DNA of 11,193 nt, taken from Candidatus Zhuqueibacterota bacterium 4572_119. GTDB lineage: Bacteria > Zhuqueibacterota > Zhuqueibacteria > Thermofontimicrobiales > Thermofontimicrobiaceae. Below are positions 1 through 5,664 of this stretch, piece by piece; the stretch's first letter is position 1, and every line of letters starts with the position of its first letter. Location: positions 1-11,193 of the forward strand of contig NBLI01000090.1 of NCBI GenBank assembly GCA_002084535.1, given 5' to 3'. The position numbers and the translations under genes are program-made. The notes under the pieces were generated by a model. It saw nothing but the letters and a program-made list of their open reading frames with translations. It searched no databases and was not told the origin of the DNA.

Positions 1-73
1 CACCACAAAACGAGATTAATATAAAGCCAATTAAAACCAATCCGTAAAAAAAATACTTGCTCTTGATATTCAT
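1..73 (-). CDS. N-terminus of an exported protein, cut by the window edge
   Basis: Only the first 24 codons are present; the reading frame leaves the window at position 1. An ATG at 73-71 is preceded by GGAG (complement of 79-82) with 5 nt spacing, which is a good ribosome binding site. The visible peptide starts MNIKSKYFFYG and continues with a hydrophobic run (LVLIGFILI) ending in SFCG, so it reads as a signal peptide or membrane anchor. The Cys could be a lipoprotein acylation site, but the residue before it is Phe, which fits the lipobox consensus poorly. The gene starts 30 bp after the stop of the GGT-like gene and is probably co-transcribed with it. No function can be assigned from this fragment. 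Confidence 0.6.
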   Translation of the reverse strand, partial: MNIKSKYFFYGLVLIGFILISFCG

Positions 74-103
74 CTTTTCTCCAATTATTTATTGTAATTT
101 CTG

Positions 104-1975
104 TTACCAGGCAATTCCATAATCTTCACCATAGTTACTGGCTCCTCCCCAAAACGAACCATGCTCCCAATCAAAATAAACCGCTGTCATGGGACCTGAT
201 GTCTTGCTGCTAAATCTCAAATTGTATCCCATTTCCCTCAACTTTTTCTGCACCCATCCTGGCACATCATCGCGCAGCGTCAGTCTTCCCGGATTTTTAT
301 CATGGTTGCCAAACGAACTGTACATCTGGTAACTAACGATATTGGCAGCTTCACAGGCTTCCTGGACATTCATCCCAAATTCTACTATATTTAAAAAAAA
401 CTGCAAGCAATTCTGATCCTGCGTATCTCCACCTTGAATAGAAAACGAGAGAAACGGTCTGCCGTCTTTCAAAGCAATGGACGGCGTTAGGGTTGCCCGC
501 GGTCTTTTTCCCGGTTTGACTACGTTGAAGGGATTTTCCGATTCATTCAACACAAAACTTTGCATTCTTTGGCTCATGCCAATTCCGGTTTTCCCCGCAA
601 TACAAGCAGGAATCCAACCGCCGCTGGGAGTTACCGAGACAACCCATCCTTCTTTATCCACTGCCTGGATGGATGTCGTACCTCTGAAAAAGTCCTCTTC
701 AAAAATATTCTCTTCCAGTTCAGTCCATTGTTCGGTATTATCTCTCTTCAAAGCCGTCCAATTTTTGAGAAGTTTTAAATAAGGATTTTTCTTTTTCATA
801 AAGGGATAGGGATCGCCCGGTTTCGCGTTTACATCATTCTTTTCCCAATCTATTTCTTTGACGCGCAGTTTAGCGTATTCTTTTGAAAGAAGTCCTTGCA
901 ACGGTTCTTCGGGAGGGAAATAGGGATCGCCATAATAAAAATCACGGTCAGCAAATGCCAGGTTCATCGCCTGATAAAGCGTGTGAATGTAACGTGTGCT
1001 ATTGTAACCCATGGATTTCAAGTCAAAATTTTCCAGCATATTCAGAGCTTGCAAAAGCACCGGGCCTTGCACCCATGATGTCAATTTATAAACTTCGATT
1101 TCTTTGTAAGTTGTTTTAACCGGCTCTTCGATAAAAACTTTCCAATTCGCCAAATCTTCTTTGGTAATTAATCCGCCCTGTTCCTGGCAGCCACGGGCGA
1201 ACTCTTCAGCGATGTCTCCACGGTAAAATCTATCGTACGCTGCGTAAATTGCCTGTTTCCTGTTTTTCCCTTTGTCAAGCGCGCTTTGTTCCGCTTCAAC
1301 TAACTTTTGCAATGTTTTCAGTAAATCAAGCTGCCTGAAAATCTCTCCTGGAAAAGGCGCTTCGTGTTCCTCACCAAAATGTGGCAGCAAAACTTTTTTT
1401 GAATACTTCCATTTTTTGATATGCTTCTTTTGTCTTTCAATGCTCCTTGATAACTGGGCTTCAATGGGATAACCTTCAGCCATTTGCATGGCAGGTTCCA
1501 AAACCTGTTTCAAACTCATGGTTCCATATTCCGCCAACATCGTCATTAAGCTGCCGGGAATCCCAGGCGTAACCGCGGCCAATGGTCCGTATCGCGGCGG
1601 ATATTTTTCCATTCCTTGTGCTTTAAAAAATTCCGGCGTCGCTCCGGTCGGCGCTACACCCAAACCATTGATACCAATTACTTTTTTCGTACGCGGATTA
1701 TAAATTAACGCCTGATTTTCACCGCCCCAGCTCAAAACATCATACATGGTGCATGTTGCAGCAAGCATGGCGCAGGCAGCGTCAACCGCGTTTCCACCAC
1801 GATCAAAAATTTTCGCGCCCGCCGTCGCAGCCAGCGGTTTTCCGGTAATTGCTACCCAGTGCTTTCCATGAAGTACCGGTTTTTCGCTGGCAAACGCGAC
1901 AAAACAATTAGCGGCTATTATCAATAATATTGTCGTCAATAAAAATGATATTGAAATCCGATTAAAAAATTTCAT
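104..1975 (-). CDS. Secreted gamma-glutamyltransferase-fold Ntn hydrolase, substrate uncertain
   Basis: This 623-residue protein belongs to the gamma-glutamyltransferase (GGT) / cephalosporin-acylase-like family. These precursors cut themselves before a Thr that then becomes the N-terminal nucleophile. A signal peptide covers residues 1 to about 29 (hydrophobic core FLLTTILLIIAA, cleavage near AFA|S). The early GGT block GGNAVDAA is at 60-67 and TPGIPGS at 136-142. The likely autocleavage site and nucleophile is Thr433 in GTTS (432-435), followed by the typical AVDKEG (438-443). The late block holds TPSIALKDGRP (497-507) and a QGGD turn (514-517) in place of the usual SPGG. By alignment from memory to the E. 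coli enzyme, the gamma-glutamyl-binding Arg114 is Leu105, Gln430 is Arg470 and Asp433 is Ser473. A non-glutamyl amide substrate is therefore likely, as in YwrD- or acylase-type relatives. Length is normal for the family and no frame damage is seen. The start is the only Met in front of the signal peptide; its ribosome site (GAGCGGA) is weaker than the others here. Confidence 0.88.
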   Translation of the reverse strand: MKFFNRISISFLLTTILLIIAANCFVAFASEKPVLHGKHWVAITGKPLAATAGAKIFDRGGNAVDAACAMLAATCTMYDVLSWGGENQALIYNPRTKKVIGINGLGVAPTGATPEFFKAQGMEKYPPRYGPLAAVTPGIPGSLMTMLAEYGTMSLKQVLEPAMQMAEGYPIEAQLSRSIERQKKHIKKWKYSKKVLLPHFGEEHEAPFPGEIFRQLDLLKTLQKLVEAEQSALDKGKNRKQAIYAAYDRFYRGDIAEEFARGCQEQGGLITKEDLANWKVFIEEPVKTTYKEIEVYKLTSWVQGPVLLQALNMLENFDLKSMGYNSTRYIHTLYQAMNLAFADRDFYYGDPYFPPEEPLQGLLSKEYAKLRVKEIDWEKNDVNAKPGDPYPFMKKKNPYLKLLKNWTALKRDNTEQWTELEENIFEEDFFRGTTSIQAVDKEGWVVSVTPSGGWIPACIAGKTGIGMSQRMQSFVLNESENPFNVVKPGKRPRATLTPSIALKDGRPFLSFSIQGGDTQDQNCLQFFLNIVEFGMNVQEACEAANIVSYQMYSSFGNHDKNPGRLTLRDDVPGWVQKKLREMGYNLRFSSKTSGPMTAVYFDWEHGSFWGGASNYGEDYGIAW

Positions 1976-2022
1976 TTTTCCGCTCTCATAATTTTATTTG
2001 ATTTTTATTTCATTTGTTAGAC

Positions 2023-2062
2023 TTTTTAATCTGCGTGCTCCGCGCCATTAGCGGTTTTTAAA
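2023..2062. repeat. Degenerate 9-bp-periodic intergenic repeat (TGCG/CGCG words)
   Basis: In the 109-bp AT-rich gap between the M28/DUF4910-like gene and the GGT-like gene there is a GC-rich island flanked by T runs. It can be read as three consecutive 9-mers, TCTGCGTGC, TCCGCGCCA and TTAGCGGTT, each with a GCG at the same place. From memory this resembles dispersed intergenic repeats of the CTCTGCG...TCTGCGG type seen in many environmental bacterial genomes. Only one copy of this type is in the window, so the family assignment is inference. The rest of the gap is featureless AT-rich sequence. Confidence 0.5.
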
Positions 2063-2084
2063 TTTTGTTCGATTATATATTCAG

Positions 2085-4190
2085 TTACATCTCAACTAAT
2101 CCTGCCAATTTCAGCACCTCAATATAATTGATGACACTTTGCAAATCCGACTTACGTTCATGTTGGACATCAAGAAGCTGTTTTATATCAAGGATGCTCC
2201 GCTTGCCATTTATGAGCAATTGCAATTCTCGGGTACTGGCAATGTCTCTCCAGCCATAAGGGAATTTATCCCTTTCCTCTTTGGGAACATCATCAACAAA
2301 TTCCCGGTAGCCGCCATATCCATTCACTGTTACCTTGCCAGTCGTTTTGGGAATCATTTTGGATGCTTTTTCTTCCAATTCAGTCAGACTCAATTTTGTC
2401 GATTTTATTTTCAATTTTGCTGCCTTAATTTTCTGATAATTTGCCAAAGCGGATAATTGAGCCAAACCAACTTGATCAATTGTTTTTTTCGTAGTTGAAA
2501 TATATCGAGACACCTTCTGCTTTTTCCGCGCAAGTTCGAGTACAGATTCCAGTGTATTTTTCTCGTTTTCAACCGCTGCTTTGATACGTAATTTCGCCAG
2601 GTGATATTGTCGCGCAAAATCTTCAGCAGTTGCCCGGTTCAAGTCTTCCAGCCCAACCATCAATTGATGCCCAAGCCGCCTTGTGCCATTGCTGGTAATT
2701 TCAGCCGCGATTTTAAGCGCCATATCGTCATCCGCAATAGCAATCGTATAAGCCGCTGCCGCACCAATCACTGCAACGCGTTTCATCTGGGTGGGGTCAG
2801 CCTTATCCACACGATCTCCCGAAGTGTGATACCACTGGTCGGGCCAGGCAATCATCATGATTCCCGGCACTCGCACACCCCAACTGTTAAATACTTCATG
2901 ATCCGACGCCCCATAATGGGGCTCGATGGAGTAATAAAACGGCTCATCAACCCCGGTTGGCGCGACGATGCGATAGGCGACATTTTCTACCCCGCCGCGT
3001 CTATGAATTTTCTCCCGGCTCGCTTCTCCGACGAATCGGTAATAATTTTCCATAACATCATTGATATAGTGAGGATTGCCATAGGTTGTGCGCATAAAAC
3101 TCATGAATGATTTGTTTTTGGTCAACCATTCTCCAACCATGTCCATGTTAATATTGCAAAGTGTATTTTTCATAATATCTTTATTGGCTTTTACCCAGGG
3201 TCCAATCCCGGAAAATTCCGGTCCCCAGATAAAGCGGATGGTACGTTTCGGTTTGGGGAGTCTTCCTTCTTCAATAAGCGTGTGCAAAATCCTGGCAACT
3301 TCCAGAATTCCCGCGCTACCGGATTTGTTGTCATTCGCGCCCTGCTTGGTGATACCTTCAAATAAATGGGCGGAAAAAATAACTTCTCCAGCTTTAGAAT
3401 CAGTTCCAGGGATAAAACAGGTTACATCCTGCAATTCATAAGGCTCCATCTTTGTTTCAACCTGGGCGTGTACTTTAATTTTTTCTTCTCTTAACAAACG
3501 TTTTTTCAAAAACTCACCCTCACGGGCGGGAAGGTAAAACGCGAACTTTGCCGGTTTTTCATCCCTGCTTCCGCGAATTCTGCTCCAGGGGAGTTGTATC
3601 GAATCAAAATATTGGCGGGAAGTGCTTATTGCCACAACTCCAAGCGCTCCGTATTCCATACACGCGGTATTATGAGCGCGCCATAAACTCCCCTCGGTTA
3701 CTACAATCTTGCCTTCAATTTTTGAACTGTCAATTTCTTCATCTGTTCCTTGTCCAATCCAGATTAATTCCGCTTCCACATCCGCTGAATTGCTCCCTTT
3801 AACCAGCATCGCGGTCATGTCTCGATATGAGGCGATTTTCCGGCGTTTTGGGCTCAGCTCCCAAAGTTCACCTTTTATTCCGTCCCAAACTTTCCGCCCC
3901 GGGAAACGGACGATTTCCGCGCCGGGTAAACCATAGAGCTTTAGCTGATCCAATATATACCGCGCTTCGTAAAACGTGCCAGCGTATTCTTCAGCAAGGC
4001 GGTCTTTGTTGTATCCACCGGTCTCCATAATTGTGTTCCATGCTGTTTCCCCGGACGCTTCTCCGATGATTTCGTCCATTTGATTATCAGGTAGAAATGT
4101 CCAGTAAAGCCAGGGTGTTATTTGTGCTTCAAGACTTACTGTTATAATAAGAAAAAATAAGATTAAAAGAATAAAAACTTTTTTATGCAT
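2085..4190 (-). CDS. Secreted M28-type metallopeptidase, DUF4910-like, with C-terminal winged-helix-like tail
   Basis: This 701-residue protein is probably a zinc aminopeptidase or carboxypeptidase-like exopeptidase of the M28/MH clan. The signal peptide is residues 1 to about 22 (core VFILLILFFLIITVSL, cleavage after LEA or EAQ). A PA-like insert follows at about 138-200 (AELIWIGQG, then KIEGKIVVTEGS and GALGVVAIS). The catalytic domain runs from about 250 to 490. Candidate metal ligands are His275 (SAHLFEG), Asp287 (GANDN), Glu325 (GPEFSG), Asp350 (NMDMVGE) and His455 (YHTSGD). The usual HxD and AEE motifs of classical M28 enzymes are altered. From memory, the HL...GANDN and PEFSG pattern recalls the DUF4910 branch. 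Residues 520-612 are Lys/Glu-rich and probably helical. Residues 655-701 look like a small winged helix, which from memory is found on the same branch. The start has GGAG about 7 nt upstream. It is separated by gaps of 155 and 109 bp from its neighbours, so it may have its own promoter; I could not identify one. Confidence 0.85.
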   Translation of the reverse strand: MHKKVFILLILFFLIITVSLEAQITPWLYWTFLPDNQMDEIIGEASGETAWNTIMETGGYNKDRLAEEYAGTFYEARYILDQLKLYGLPGAEIVRFPGRKVWDGIKGELWELSPKRRKIASYRDMTAMLVKGSNSADVEAELIWIGQGTDEEIDSSKIEGKIVVTEGSLWRAHNTACMEYGALGVVAISTSRQYFDSIQLPWSRIRGSRDEKPAKFAFYLPAREGEFLKKRLLREEKIKVHAQVETKMEPYELQDVTCFIPGTDSKAGEVIFSAHLFEGITKQGANDNKSGSAGILEVARILHTLIEEGRLPKPKRTIRFIWGPEFSGIGPWVKANKDIMKNTLCNINMDMVGEWLTKNKSFMSFMRTTYGNPHYINDVMENYYRFVGEASREKIHRRGGVENVAYRIVAPTGVDEPFYYSIEPHYGASDHEVFNSWGVRVPGIMMIAWPDQWYHTSGDRVDKADPTQMKRVAVIGAAAAYTIAIADDDMALKIAAEITSNGTRRLGHQLMVGLEDLNRATAEDFARQYHLAKLRIKAAVENEKNTLESVLELARKKQKVSRYISTTKKTIDQVGLAQLSALANYQKIKAAKLKIKSTKLSLTELEEKASKMIPKTTGKVTVNGYGGYREFVDDVPKEERDKFPYGWRDIASTRELQLLINGKRSILDIKQLLDVQHERKSDLQSVINYIEVLKLAGLVEM

Positions 4191-4277
4191 GACTCCACTC
4201 CATGTAATATATTAATCCTGGAATTTAAACATTCTGATAAGTCAATGACTATATTTTTTTTCAGGAACATTTCTTAA

Positions 4278-4328
4278 TCGCAATGTTCGCAAAGTTAATT
4301 TTCACCTTGCGTCCCTTGCAGTTAAAAA
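4278..4328. repeat. Degenerate inverted, 9-bp-periodic intergenic repeat (CGCAA / TTGCG words)
   Basis: This lies in the 155-bp gap upstream of the DUF4910-like gene and just beyond the broken M28 gene. The left half holds TCGCAATGT then TCGCAAAGT, two 9-mers in tandem. The right half holds CCTTGCGTC then CCTTGCAGT, again two 9-mers, in the opposite sense. The halves can pair imperfectly around an AT-rich centre. From memory it resembles the CGCAAAG...CTTTGCG dispersed repeats of environmental genomes. The remaining part of the gap (4191-4277) is AT-rich, with a run of eight T near 4255, and shows no convincing promoter. Confidence 0.5.
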
Positions 4329-4345
4329 ACTATCAAAAAATTTCC

Positions 4346-5516
4346 CTATTCCCTAAAATCAACAGATTCCTGATTCGCCAAATCAACCACCACCCAAAAA
4401 ACCAACTGTGCCAAATCCTCAAGAATTTCAGGGGTGATGGTGCTAATATCATCTTTTGGGAGATGATAAAAAGATGGACTGCCATAGGCAGAAAAGGAAA
4501 TCGTCGGGATATCTTTCCACATGAACCGTGCCGCGTCAAGTCTGGGATTTGTCAATGCTTCCGCGACTCCCAGTATTACCGAAACCGCAGAAGCATTATC
4601 ATTGGCGCCGGGCATTATTTCATAGCATCTGCCCAAATGATCAAGATGCCCGCCAATGATAATTACCTCTTTTTTTAAATCCGGGTGAGCTCCTTCCAGA
4701 AAACCAATCACATTTGAACCGATACCGTCAGGATGATGTTCAGTGGAATTTCTAATCGTAACCGTCTTTTTCATCCTGAAGGATTGAGGACGGAGTTTGC
4801 TTTTTATTTTAGATAAAATTTTTCTCATAGGCATTATTGGGATTCCCAATTGGTCCGTAATTATAGAGCATTCCTTTGGCGCCGTGTTTAACCGCGTTTT
4901 CCAACTTATATTGATGAAATGAATACGGACGCCATTTTTTAAAAACAATGGGTTCTTTGTTTGGAGAAACCGGGACTTCTCTTTCCAGTAAAACTATTTT
5001 CCCTTTGACATCGATTCCTTTGTAATCATCATAGCCTAATTCCGGCGCGGTGATTCCGTATCCGGCATAAAAAACTTCCGCCGTGATTTCTCCGGAACCT
5101 GAAGTTGATCCGGGAATAAATTCAATTTCATACCGGTAGGACTTTTTAATCACTGAATTCTTAAAAGGAAGATGCAAACTAACCTCGCAATCGGGAAAAA
5201 TTAGTGTGTATGGAATTTTAAATTTCTGGAAGTAGGTTCCGTTGTCACCGTGCGGTTTCACTCCCCATTTCTCAAAATGCGCCGCCACCCATTTTGCAGA
5301 TTCATCATAGCCGGCTGTCCCTGTTAACCTGCCCTCGTATTTGTCTGACGACAGTTCTGCCACATAATCATAAAGCTTGTGGCTGGAGATCGAATGGAGT
5401 ATTTCTAGTTTATTTTCTTTATTTTGAGCTGATAAAAAGCCTTGGTTTCCGCTGAGGCAAATTATCAAAATGCAAAAAATTATTGTTTTAACTGAATACT
5501 TTTTATTTTTTTTCAT
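4346..5516 (-). pseudogene. PA-domain M28 aminopeptidase, broken by two apparent deletions
   Basis: The 5' part (5516-4809, 235 codons) encodes a signal peptide (1-30, ending FLSA|Q), an M28 N-terminal region with YEGRLTGTAGY at 60-70, and a PA domain at about 138-230 (FYAGYGI, GKIVLLERE, GAKGML). It stops abruptly after YEKNFI. The peptidase domain continues in the +1 frame from about 4810 to 4346 (KIKSKLRPQSF, then SNVIGFLEG, GGHLDHLG, GANDNAS). From memory, family members have a few dozen more residues at the join, so the frame change looks like a deletion. A second gap follows: EALTNPR (near 4544) passes directly into LDAARFMWKDIP, which matches the late SDHxxF...IP block. The stretch with the Glu-Glu catalytic pair and the next Asp ligand is absent. 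Two His (in GGHLDH and YHLPKDD) and the GANDN Asp remain. A good AGGGAG ribosome site is still present. The secreted PA fragment might still be made, but no active peptidase can result. Assembly error is the alternative. Confidence 0.85.
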
Positions 5517-5520
5517 TGCT

Positions 5521-5526
5521 CTCCCT
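5521..5526 (-). promoter_or_regulatory. Shine-Dalgarno site of the broken M28 gene
   Basis: AGGGAG on the minus strand lies 4 nt before the ATG at 5516. It supports this start and shows that the translation signal of the decayed gene is intact, as expected for recent inactivation. Confidence 0.6.
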
Positions 5527-5588
5527 GACGGTTACGCGCTTCAATTTTCGAGCTTGATTTTGCTATTAACAAAATTATATTTTGGTTT

Positions 5589-5610
5589 ATTCGCTTTAAA
5601 TAAAGTGAAT
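5589..5610. repeat. 22-bp AT-rich near-palindrome
   Basis: ATTCGCTTTA and TAAAGTGAAT are 10-bp inverted arms around AA, with one mismatch (a G-U pair in RNA). The element lies in the 148-bp gap, about 55 bp past the stop of the S9 gene and about 72 bp before the start of the broken M28 gene. It could be an operator for a dimeric repressor or a weak transcript-end hairpin. A clean U tract does not follow on the minus strand, so I do not call a terminator. Nothing else stands out in this gap. Confidence 0.45.
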
Positions 5611-5664
5611 TAACTGTGTTACCTCATACCGCAGCGCATTTGCTATACTCCAAAATGGGCAAAA

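Noticed and set aside
2601..3110. 169-codon plus-strand open frame
   Set aside because: It lies wholly inside the well-supported M28/DUF4910-like gene on the other strand, has no recognisable motifs or leader, and reads as an antisense shadow. The same applies to the other plus-strand frames in the window.
4170..4260. Promoter for the DUF4910-like gene (minus-strand TTGACT near 4245)
   Set aside because: TTGACT is a fair -35 box, but no -10 box lies at 16-18 bp; the TATATT further down is about 28 bp away.
4809..4830. Programmed -1 ribosomal frameshift at A AAT TTT (complement of 4815-4821) as the way to express the M28 gene
   Set aside because: The heptamer fits the pattern, but the -1 frame reads TAT CTA AAA and then a TAA stop. 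The downstream peptidase sequence is in the +1 frame, and family sequence is missing at the join, so a deletion explains it better.
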